64,000 nucleotides of DNA from Siphonodentalium dalli. Lineage: Eukaryota > Mollusca > Scaphopoda > Gadilida > Siphonodentaliidae. The notes below the pieces were generated by a model, which saw only the letters and a program-made list of their open reading frames with translations, had not been told where the DNA came from and searched no databases. The position numbers and the translations under genes were made by a program. How positions within the stretch are numbered: position 1 is the stretch's first letter; every line of letters starts with the position of its first letter. Shown piece by piece: positions 30,101-42,100 of this stretch. Location: the NCBI GenBank assembly GCA_032622095.1, contig CP136063.1, positions 143,981,950 to 144,045,949 of the forward strand, given 5' to 3'.

Positions 30101-33100
30101 TCTTCTCCTTGTCCTAGGAGTAGGTCACCGAGTGTTCCTTGCGCCAATCATCTCATCAATTTCCAATCCATTTATATTGGAACAAATTTCAAAGTGTGCT
30201 TGGTGATCTAACCATGATCTTGTGCCATTATAGCTATCTGGTGTCACAAATTTTTTCCGTTTTTCATCGGATTTTCTAGAACAATTTCGGTTCGGGTGGT
30301 ATTTAGTGCAATGCATTACAATGCATGCCTACCGTAAATTATTATTTGCTGTGTTGGCACTTGACAGCTTACGCATAATAACCTATTGCACGCATGAATT
30401 ACGCATATGGTGCTACAGGTACATCACTAGAATATGTGTTCTTTCTATCAGTTGTCGATTTTCAATAGTGTCGAGAAACTCAAGTATATGGGCACGCGAG
30501 TTTTGCACGCATTCATCTAGTGTACAACTAACAATATTTATCATGTAAACAACAGAATTAAATACAAACATAACTATAGAACAATGCTGCGTGTGGCAAG
30601 AAGATTGAATGCAATGAACGGCACTATTTTCTCCCAAATGGACTCGCAGTCGTCAATTCTGTAAAAATTAGTTTAGACCGTACGAAACACATACGCCTAC
30701 CATAAGCTATACTTGTAATTCGTATATGTATAATACTACTATAATAGTAGTTCGTACCAACAACCCATTTGGGAAAGGTAACGGCGTGGTCACCGCTGCT
30801 GGAGAATTTAACAAAAGTTCACTAAGCACATGTTCGTCGATTGATATAAAAATTGGACACCCCACTGATACACATTTCGCAATGCTGCACATTTGACACA
30901 AAACGTCTAAACGGTTGAATGATGGTGTGCGTGTAAGTGGAATGGTCACGTGAGTCGTGTGATTTCGTTGGTAATGGCAACACACGTTACAAGCTACATG
31001 TACTGTGGCTGAACCTGGTTATTAACAATAACTAAACCTCCCAATACGTATAATCTTATACAACTGTGAAGCTATATTATGCGAAGTAAACATATACAAT
31101 GATGTAATTTCTTCAACTCAAGTAACTATCAAACGCCACAGCTTGATAAGGTATGTGTATAATGCATAAATGTGTATAGGAATATTCCGTGTCTGTCTCA
31201 TCTTGCAATGTATTGTATTGTTGGGGCGATGGGTGCAACAACGTAACCAAACAAATGCGACAGAAGATGATACAATCCGAAAACATTCATATGCATTATG
31301 TGCCTCGTCAACGCTTGAGAGTTTGTCCTGGATTATTGTTCAACATGGAATTGAATTATCACCCATGTAGAGGGGCAAAACAAGTTTATATTTCACGATT
31401 TTCGGTCTACTTTCATCAGAAAACTCCGAAATTTGCCATCTGTAAATGATACCATGAGGTTATCAGAATGTATATCTCGAAGTGGATAGACTTCAATATA
31501 ATAGCACAAAATAATCGGAGTTGTGCTTTTGTATTCTGCCATACCGAAATTTCTAAAACTGATTTTGTTTCTTCTGAATTTTGGGGTGGGGGTCACACAA
31601 TCTACCACCACATAGCATATATGGCAAAGAATGACATATTTATCCTACAAACATATGCAGTATATGTTTCCACAAGTTTCTATACTATATTTGGGATGTC
31701 CATTCAATGCAATACTGAATAATCGCCTATTAAGAGGGGCGAAACAACTGAAAATGAATGATTTTTTGTCTATTTTCCACGTAAATTTAAGAACTTTTTA
31801 CATCTATCACCGCAATCATGGCATTTCATTACTTTGTATTTATAAGTGTGTAACCTGCTATATCATAGCACAAACATATCCCGAATATCTGTGCTTTTGT
31901 ATTCATTTGTGCCGAATTTCCCTAAAACAGTGATTTTTTGCTGAATTTCGGGGTGAGGGTTGAAATAATTTTACATAACACATCACGTGTTAAATATGAT
32001 GGCATATTCGGCATATTGTCGTATGCGGTATATATATCCGCACTTTTCTAGACTATATACGATATCCTTGGTCAAAACAATATTGATCTATCGCTTATTA
32101 AGTGAGGCAAAAAAAATGAAAAATTGCGCTGTTTAGTCTATTTTTACAATAAATCTAAAAAAAATCTTCTTTATATCAGAAAAATCGTACCACTATCATA
32201 GTAAATGTCTAGAGGTATATAGACTACAATATTTTAGCGGAAAATGTTCGCGTTTCTATACTTTTATTTCTCATTTTGCCGAATTTTACAAAAACAGGGA
32301 TTTTTAATGAATTTTGGCACTTAATCAGCTAAAAATCATCTTTTCCATCATTTGTATACTTCACATCGGGTCCTATCCGATGCGGAATGTCATAACCTTC
32401 AAAATGATGTATCACAAGCCCGTGTGTGGAGCCGACGGACTAAATTAACTCCTACTTCTAGTGAGCTTTTTTAGTTTGTCCGCTCTACTATTAGGGGTGT
32501 GGGCGTGGAAGTCTGATCATCGTGATTGTTGGTAACGCAGCCTTTCTCTTATTGATTTTCACAAGTCAAAATATTTTGGACATTCGTATTATCAGAAGTG
32601 ATATTTACTGTGTGCGTGTCACTCATTGTGAATAAGTTGGAACCGATGTGCTGGGAATGCTAGAGGAGCAGTTAATACCAAAATCCAACACTTGATCACT
32701 GTGGAAAGAGTTTTTTTGGCCAGGCCGTTCAGAATCAGAAAACAATTTCAAGTTTGTCAAGTCAAGTTTACCAGGAAAAGCAGAATTTAAACGCTGCTGA
32801 TTTGATCCATCATACAGTTAATTCATTCATAGGTCAATAGTACATGTAATAATAAGGTTCGATCTCACCAAAATTCTGTCTGTGAAACTTGTCCCCATTC
32901 AAAATTCAAGATGGCGGCTGTTGTTTACAATCATCTAGAAACAGTTTGTTCCTAAAATTCGTCAAAACTGAGCGCCGAATCCAATATTTCTTCAAATAAT
33001 GTGATATATGTACATCGGAACACAAATTGACATCATATTTTCATACAGGCGTTGAGCATTTAAACAAGCAAACTTAAAATATCTCCATCGAACACAAGAG

Positions 33101-36100
33101 CGAATTTGTTTAGCGACCCGCCATGCAAGGGCAGATAATTGAACTAGGAAATCATTGATCATATGAACAATTTTTTTCTAGTTTATTTCGAATACTTCTG
33201 ATATTGTACTGGAAAATTGAAATTGTGTGATTGATTTGATTCATGGCAGGTCCGGGGTTAATCTCAATGTCACCTGATAGTATCAAGATGAGAAAGGTTG
33301 AAATGAATAATAATTTAAAATTTAGTGTCCGGAAACTATATTTCAGAGTTTCGCCGTTTGCCACAAGGATCTTGAGTGTCTTCTTCTTCGAGTCAAAAAG
33401 TCCATAGAACCCTACTACTTACATGTATAACACATAGACTATTGCAGCCAAATAACCAGACTATTGCAGCCAAATAACCAAACCACATGTTTGGTTCATG
33501 TAATATGTTGCAGAAGAAAATGGTATCTCACTGGATATGTTTAAATATATTTCGTAACATTGGATGCATATACCGTATACTATATGGTATAGCGCCAGTA
33601 TATTCAACTGTCAGCTTCGGGTGGGTTACGTGCAACACTTATGTACAGTTATGGTGGGAATGGGAAACGTCCTATGCAAATCGTATTGATACGCGTATAT
33701 ATGGCACAGTCATGCCATTTAAAACTGTTCATGGCCAACTTTAGCCAATATATCAACATGACACGAGGATCATTGGGTCACTTTCTACAGTATGTGCATA
33801 TATTAACCGAATTCACACAATTATGTTAATTATATGTCACTGTTGTTTTAAGCACGTATACCAATTAATTTATTAGAAAGCAGGTCTTGTTGTTGGTCAC
33901 AATGATTACCATGCATTCGAATTCTTATTCGACATGGCCTCCATACGAATATAATTTAAGTCACATTCTTCACTAAACCAGGCCCAGGCTACAGACTCTG
34001 GCTCCCGTGTGAGTTCTAGGTACGGTGTAGTCATAGAAACGTTCAAAATAATACAATAACAATAAGTAGACAAAGACTATTTTAGGAAAGCGTTTATTAT
34101 TCGCCGTTAACGTTCAGGGCAAGGAAACCATAAACACTCTTTGTCGTATATGCAATTTAGTGTTCCATATTGTGAATGGGCTCGTGGCCGCGATCTCGAA
34201 TTTTCTGGGAACAAACAATTCACGAAGAATAATTATATTTATAATGTTATATAACAATCTACAGACTTTATATTATCTGAAAACACCTGTCAAACTCACA
34301 AACAGTTTCCAGATGTTCTCAAGCAGACGGTATGCAATAGTGTCAGGAATGAACTATAACAGGGTTTGTCCATTGTGAAACTATCCTAAATTCCTAAATT
34401 CTATAACTCATAAGCTCATACCTAATTTCCAGATGTTAACGCGTTTTTCCTTTGCACAACGGTGAGACAAGCGCTCTTTATATGTATTACGTATGCCAGG
34501 GGTAAACTATATATTAAGAAGCGCTCTTTATTGTTCCTTGTTGCAGATAATCGGGACCCGACTTCTCTTAAAATACTGTGACTTTCATCAGTCTTTATAT
34601 GGCATATAAAATCCGACTATTTAACGCTTAAAATTCTTTCGACCTACTGCAACTTTACTTTCTAAAGTTTGAGCTATTGCCATGAGTCGGCGTCCGTCGT
34701 CCATGCGTGACGTCCGCTCGTCAACAATTTCCTTTGGCTCACCCTACAGGCCGCATCACTCATCCAAACACCAAACTGAATATGGATCTTTGGGGCGAGA
34801 ACCAGATGTTGGCCATTTCCCGAAATTCGTTAATAAACATGGCTGCCAGCGGCCATTTTGGATTTAAAATTTAAATCCATGGGCATTTATTTGAGAATTA
34901 TTTTGAAAATGTTCAGACACGTTTAGGATCACCTTTATATGGAATACTATTAGGGCCCTTCCTAATGGCGCTTTCGACGCCAAAACATGAGCCATTACTA
35001 ACGCGCCTTCAAGCACCGAAAGCGACAAAACTGAATGTGCGCCATTAGCACATGTTTCGGCGTGCGCCGAAAGCCACACAAGCGACGAAATGTGCTACCA
35101 ATGGCGCATGTTTTGGCGCTTGTGTAAGCTAACAGTGTTAAGTTGATCCCATGTCACCATCCGTTATGATACCCCATGCAGTTGTACCAACAAAATACTG
35201 TTCACTGAGTGTGTACTCATGAAGATATCACTTTATACCATGGAGTATATAAAATCACGACATGCCACATACTCCATCACCTCTGGTGGAAGGTGGAGCG
35301 AACAAGTCAGATTTTATTTGGCTTAATTAGTTCCTTTTTACCAGAGCGTCGGTACGAGTGATCTGAGCGGTCTGTAACCTTAATTGGAAGCAACCGCCCT
35401 CGTGCTGATGCCGGCGAGTGAGACGGTTTTGGATTAGGCTTAGTGCGACGGACAATGGAGCTAATCCCTGACGCCGCGTTAGCAGCAATAGAGAGATCTC
35501 AAATTGCGGATATTGTTAGCTGGAATCTCCAGTCTAACAGAGGCTATTTGACTCTCTGTGTTGAATTCCGTACGGAAGATGCTGGAAACCAGAGATCTTC
35601 TACCCGGAGCAAGAACGCCAAGACCAGCCGTACCATGAAAGTGGAGCCTCCTAAGAAAAAGACGCCAGCTCGAAGGAGAAGGGACGCAGCCAGACGGGCG
35701 AAATGGAAGAAAAAGATGGGGGCGACCGTTGGATCGACTGGTCACCCCTCCCCGTGTGGCTCAGCCGTCCAAAGTCATAGCCGGCGGGTCGAAGTTGTCT
35801 GAGAGACGCCCAGACGACTCGACCTGCATGGAGACTGACGACATTGAACCAGCTAGCAGGGACTCCGTGGATCTGCCGGAGGTCCCTGCTGTCGTCGTCG
35901 AAGCTTGCGGAGACAGGGACGTGGATACCACCCCAGATGTTCCTGCCGCCAGCTTCGACGTGGAACTGGATAGCTTTACACCTCGGACACCGGATTACCA
36001 AAACATCCCGGTGTCCCCCAGCTCCACCAGCACCAACAACAACAACATAGAGTTGAAGGAGTTAATGGAATCGATGAGAGAAGCGCAAAAGAAACGTCAG

Positions 36101-39100
36101 GCAGAACAAAGGAGACAAACCGAAGAAATTGAAATCCTCTTGGGGCCGACATCTCGTCCTCCTCTTCCATCACCACAATCTTCAACAGAGAAGCCTAATC
36201 CAAAAAAGAAGAGAAAGAAGAAAAAATAGGAAATATCACCAAATTGCTATATTTTTTTCAATTCCCCCCCCCCCATCTTATTCTAATAAAAGCAAACTCA
36301 TAAGGGATTAAGGAAAGGGCCCTTCGGCCCTTTCGACAATCCCGGGGCTAGCTACCCCTAACCACCCATGAAAAAAAGAAAAAAACTCCATCACAATCAT
36401 GGCTGGTAATCAAGTTATTGTTGCATCCATCCCTAACTCCAATGGCGGCAGACATCTCGTTTACGGCCACTTCATATTCCGAAGCACAGACGCGACCAAC
36501 ACTTCCCAAGACTCGTTCAGCCATCAACTTGCCCGAATCCTACCAACAGACGACAAAATGATGGTATTCGCAACAACTTCAAACTTTCAACTGCTCAACG
36601 ACGCATTCACATACTACTGCGACGGGACATTTGAAAAATCACCAAAGCTATTCCATCAGTTATACACCATACATGCATTCGTGGACTACGTCACTTCATA
36701 CTAGATTGAAGGTACCTTCTCAATTGCCGTCTTGAATCACCACGACACAGTCGGGCCCAGAACAACGAACCATGTCGAAGGATGGCATAGAAAACTGCAA
36801 AGAATCATAGCCGAAAATACAGGGCTATCGACAACTCATTGCGCCACTTCAAGAGAGTTCTGCGAGTGGGGGATATCGACATTTTGACATTCCCAGATAG
36901 CGTTTCCAACTTCAGCTGTCGTTAATGGAGTCCAATAGTAAAATTATGTGTGTATTGTTGCCTGTAATTTATGTAATATATTTTGTCCAAGTTACTATTT
37001 AGAATGTATGTTATTCAAAATGTTCAATTCAAAGTATCTAAAATTGTCTTCTCTGAAACCACCGAAAACAGAAATCAGCCCAAAAAACCCTAAACTACCC
37101 CAGCTACACCACATCAACACATACTTAGCGGCATCTCTTTGAGGAACGAATTAGTCACACCTGACTCGAAATTCACTCCATCGGCGATATGGGAATCTCC
37201 CATCACCAGGGGCTTGCTTCACTCATATATGATGTACCGGTACTTATTTACTTGAAATTGGATAAAAACACATACTTTCACGTCATCAGCATCCATGTCC
37301 CATTAATGTGTGTCTCCATCCCGGATCTCTAGTTTATGTGATTAACGGGACATCTCCTGCACAGATATATACATATCGACGGTCATTAAAAGGGAATTAG
37401 GGGTCCCTGTGGGCTTGCTTCCCTCATATGTTGTACTTATTGACTTAAAATTTGGTGAAATTTTTTTCCCATGTTATCAGCATCCCTGCCCCACGAATAT
37501 GTGTCTCCACCCGGAGTTCTAGTAAATTTTAGTAAAGGGACATCTCCTGCACAGATAATACATTTCCATGTCATAAAAAGGGAATTATGAGTTATCGGTG
37601 CACTGCTTCCCGCATATGGTCGGCCTATATATATAGACTCGAAAATTGAATAAAAACATATTTCCACATGCATATCAGCATCCCTGCCCCATGAATGTGT
37701 CTCCATCCCGGAGCTCTAATAAATTTCAGTAAAGGGATATCTCATGTACAGATATATACAATGTACATGGTCATAGAAAGGGAATTAGGGGTCCCTGCAT
37801 GGGGGTTTGGCGGCTTGTTTCCCTCATATGGTGTACTTATTAACTTAAAATTGGGTAAAACGCCCTATTTTCATATCATCAGCATCACTGCCCCATGAAT
37901 ATGTCTCCACACTGGAGCTCTAGTGTATTTGATTAAAGGGGCATCTCCTGCACAGATACATACAATATCCATGGTCATAGAAATGGAATTAGGTGTCCAC
38001 AGGGGCTTGCTTCCCTCATACGGTGTACTAATTGACTTAAAATTGGGTAAAATAAACACATTTTCATATAATCAGCATCCTTGCGCCACGAATGAGTATC
38101 TCAACCCCGGGGCTCTAGAATATTTAAGTAAAGGGACATCTCCTGCACATAAATGTTATTTAGGGGTTACTGGGGCTTGCTTCCCTCATGTGGTTGGCCT
38201 ATATCGACTTGAAGAAAAACCCTCTTTCCATACATATGCATATTATTAACATCCCGGGTCCAACAACTGATGTCTCAATCCCTGAGCGCTAGTTTTGTTA
38301 TTAAAGTGACATAAAGTTCACATACCTATACCATTTATAATGTCATAAAGGGGGAATTAGGGGTCGCTATGGGATTTCTTCCCTCATAAGGTGTATTGGC
38401 ATATATAAATATATAAATATTCAAATATGTTAATATTGGACTTATCTGATTCTGAACTAAGCCCTCAGTGGACGTAAACATGTTATTCCGTTGGACGGCT
38501 CAGTCCACAATTAAAACCCAGTATAAAGATCGTTCATAATTATGGTTTATCTATTTAAATACGTGCCTATTTCATATTTAAATATTTCCAAATGGGGCTG
38601 TTTTAATATAACCAGATTTTAGGTCCATATAGAGTTGAGATTTCAAATAATGCCAATATGAAATGATTTCGCGCAAATAAAAATAGCCGAATTGTGGTTA
38701 TTTCCTCGAGAACAAGCTTGATTTTACAGCTCGTTCTTGTGAAAAGAAGTACATAAAGTGATTATTTTGAATGCTGCGTTTTGGGCCCATATGGAGAGTA
38801 TTTGATAAAAAGACGCTCATATGGGTGTAAAACGCAGCGTTCAATATAAGCACGATATGGAATAAGCCCATATTGGCAATATTTATTCCACCTTTTCATC
38901 GATACGACTTACCAGATGCGCGCTAGCTCTTTATAATGTTTGTGTTTCAGAGAAGTAAGTCCAATATGAACCTATGTGAATATATATAGGTCCAATTTGA
39001 ACCTATTGGCACGATGATACATGGGCTTATTTTATAATTGCGCGAAATAAGCTCATATTTGCATTATTTGAAAACTGAAATACGCTCTTCGTGGGCCTAA

Positions 39101-42100
39101 TTACTCTGATTATTAAAAACAGCCGTATATAGGACTATTTAAATATGAAATAAGTCCGTAGTATACTTATTTTCACGAGAACACATTGGAAAATAACGCG
39201 AATAAGCCAACTCACTACTTACTAGGTGTACGTTTGTTGCGTGTTCACTGTGGCTCGTATGGCAAGCCGTTTTCACATTTTCGATTGATTTAGACTTAAG
39301 TCCAATTATTTGGACTTAAGTCCAAATAATTGGACTTAAGTACAAATAATTGGACTTAAGTCCAAATAGCGAATTGGACTTAAGTCCAAATACCACATAA
39401 TTGTGAATTCGGCGAGGAATTGGACTTAAGTCCAATTGATTTGGACTTAAGTCCAAATACCGATATTTTCATCTATTTGGACTTAAGTCCAATTCCTCGC
39501 CGAATTCACAATTATGTGGTATTTGGACTTAAGTACAATTCATTTGGACTTAAGTCCAATTCATCTGTATAAGAAACACCCCCACCATATATTAAGCAGG
39601 TCTGGTTTTGCTCATAGGGCGGAGTTGTGGGGAAATGGCCGTTTACATTTCTGTTCTTCATAATTGTCACAACATTGTTTCAACTGCGTTGATTTCCCAA
39701 ACTATCGTCAAAGCACTCTTTCATGTTTGTCAAAACTCGCTTTCGTGTCTGTCAAAACATTACATCGACTGAGTTGACATCGCTTGAGGTGGCCTCACTG
39801 ACCATGCTTCACTGATCAGTCAAAGCATTCTTTGATGTCTGCATTTTATTAGTATGGTGGGTAATTGTCCGGGTGGGGAAAGGGGAGTCACTCTAATCTA
39901 TTGTTTTGGCATAATTCGACTTTCGAGTACACCCTTATTACATTGACTTTGAAAATCGAGCAAATTATACAAATAAGACACTTAGTAAATGCAATAAACG
40001 AAACTGCGTGTAGCCTACACTACATGCTGTCAAATAACAATTGAATCAAGTCGTGAATTAATTTTACTTCATTCATGCATGCAGTTAGCATTTATTAAGA
40101 TGCCAATTCGGATTCGAAACATTTTCAATCTCGGCATGCAGAAAACAAGCCACGTGGCAAAGGGGACATACGGAGTTAGTCTTGGAGTCAGGAATGCCCT
40201 GGTTAGTACGGAGTTTGACTGTCAATCAAAACTTGCAGGAATATACTATTACAAAGAAGGGGACTATCGTTTCAAACCAGATGAATTGGACTTAAGTCCA
40301 AATGAATTGGACTTAAGTCCAAATCAATTCACTAATTGGACTTAAGTCCAAATAAATGGACTTAAGTCCAAATAATTGGACTTAAGTCCAATTCATTTGG
40401 ACTTAAGTCCAAATCAATTCGCTAATTGGACTTAAGTCCAATTCATTTGGACTTAAGTCCAATTATTTGGTCTTAAGTCCAATTATTTGGACTTAAGTCC
40501 AAATAATTGGACTTAAGTACAAATAATTGGACTTAAGTCTAAATCAATAAAAAATGTGAAAACGGCTTGCCATAGGCTCGTGCCAATCGACGGCATCATT
40601 TGAGAATCAAATAAGTTCAAAATAAACCTGTGATTAATTCGGTCCAATATGAACCCATTTGTACGGAAATATGTTAAAAATTACAAACAATATTATGTGT
40701 GCCCGTCCAGCTGTTTAAAACATTGGTCGTAAGTCGTTCGTTGGGTCAAAATACTGGCGAGTGGCGAAAATGCTATTTTTCGTTGTAAAAGCACACTTTT
40801 ACGCGAAACCATAGCAGCCACGAAGCTCTGCTTGTGGATTTTTCTTGTGCTGCCACTAGTTCATTGAAAAATCCCAAACTAGGTCATATATGCCCATACA
40901 GCTGTTCAAACATTTATCATAAGGCAGTTACTAAATCGCCTATGTAGACATATAAACAATGCAACCAGGCGTTTATCCTTGTGGATTCTTGTTATGCCAC
41001 TATTCCATCTACAAACTGGTCATTTATGCCCTTTCAGCTGTTCACAAATTGGGCGTAAGTCGTGCGTGGCGAAAAATAATTTTCGTTACTAAATCGCCTC
41101 TGTGTGCATACTCATTACAACCACGGTGCTATCCCTGTCGATTATTATTGTGCGTGCAAGTATAGTCCATCTAAACATCACAACGAAGGTCATGTACACC
41201 CGTGCAGCTGCATATTCAAAGGTCATGTTATGGCTGAATAAAACGTAATTTTGTGTTGCTAAATCGACTCTGTGGATATATATAACCACAACTACAGTCC
41301 ATCTGAAAATCCTGACATATCATAGTGCCAATAGGTTCAAATTGGACCTATATATTCACATAGGTTCATATTGGACGTATTTCTCTGAAAAACACACATT
41401 ATACGGAGATAGCGCGCATCTGGTAAGTCGCATTTATGAAAAGGTAGAATAAATAGTGCCAATATGGGCTTATTTCTTTTTTAAATAAGCCCATATCGTT
41501 CTTATATTGAACGCTGCGTTTTACACCCATGCATGTATACATTAACAGGTTGGACAGTCACGACAATACATAAATGGGACATGTCTGACGTCATGTCGCT
41601 GCTTTATTCGTACGGATTGCTAAAAACGTGCATGGCCAAAACAGCGATGTTTCGCCTATATCAGTTACAATTACAGTCAGGATACTACGGCATCTCTATC
41701 CGAACAGCCACAACAGACGCGGCTTCAATTTCTTCAGGTAGTACCACAATCTTCATTTAAATATGTAGACACTCAGTTAAGTGGTTTTGTCGCATCTCTA
41801 AACAAACATGTCGACAAATACATCTGTACCATCAATAGGCGGCTTTAATAGAAAACTATTGAAAACGTGGTGCTTAATATGCTGGATCGTGCAAAGCTAA
41901 CATTTTACTTTGCACATTATCGCGTTCAATAAACCTACTCGTCCTCATCATTATGAGAAACGCAATTCTGGCTCGACATAAAGTTATACGACGACGACAC
42001 GCTAATTGAACTAGAAAACTATAAATAGGCGTGACACATTGAAGGCACCATCTCTGTTTTGTCCGACCTTGCACTTTTAGACGAAAATACTAAAATATTC

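Larger units (their letters stand above)
26347..32444. mobile_element. Foldback-type structure: 1.7-kb inverted arms around a 2.7-kb core
   Basis: Left arm 26347-28044 and right arm 30753-32444 are inverted copies, nearly identical where I compared them. For example, translations of 27181-27399 (+) and 31393-31611 (-) differ at one residue in 72. Homology may extend outward to about 26310 and 32490 with indels. Each arm contains tandem subrepeats of about 367 bp. The core, 28045-30752, contains degraded gypsy-type gag/protease sequence. Long subrepeat-built inverted arms are characteristic of Foldback (FB) and sea-urchin TU elements. No foldback transposase seen. Confidence 0.8.
38819..41531. 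mobile_element. Nested foldback element with palindrome-array inner arms
   Basis: Outer arms (38819-39020 and 41318-41531) are inverted copies starting ATGGGTGTAAAACGCAGCGT and containing AATAAGCCCATATTGGCA and TCCAATATGAACCTATGTGA. Inner arms (about 39250-39570 and 40286-40580) start at GGCAAGCCGTTTTCACATTT and its inverse GTGAAAACGGCTTGCC, and are filled with 16-bp palindromes. Another inverted pair (38560-38690 versus 39030-39170) straddles the left end. The core has no recognised protein; an 88-codon frame at 40079-40345 partly translates the palindromes. Non-autonomous. Confidence 0.75.

Noticed and set aside
28370-30330. Reading the gag/protease remnants as an endogenous retrovirus
   Set aside because: No LTRs, RT, integrase or envelope-like frame are visible; a degraded gypsy-type retrotransposon piece is the simpler call.
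27181-31611. Two nearly identical 72-residue proteins (27181-27399 plus, 31393-31611 minus)
   Set aside because: Identity reflects the inverted DNA arms; other frames are equally conserved and no domain is present.
40079-40345. 88-codon ORF inside the palindromic foldback, considered as an element-encoded protein
   Set aside because: Its end (DELDLSPNELDLSPN) is the palindrome array translated, and the rest shows no known domain.
39291-40542. CRISPR-like regular repeats
   Set aside because: Spacers are only a few bases and mostly the same short AT words. The arrays are mirrored and eukaryotic in context.
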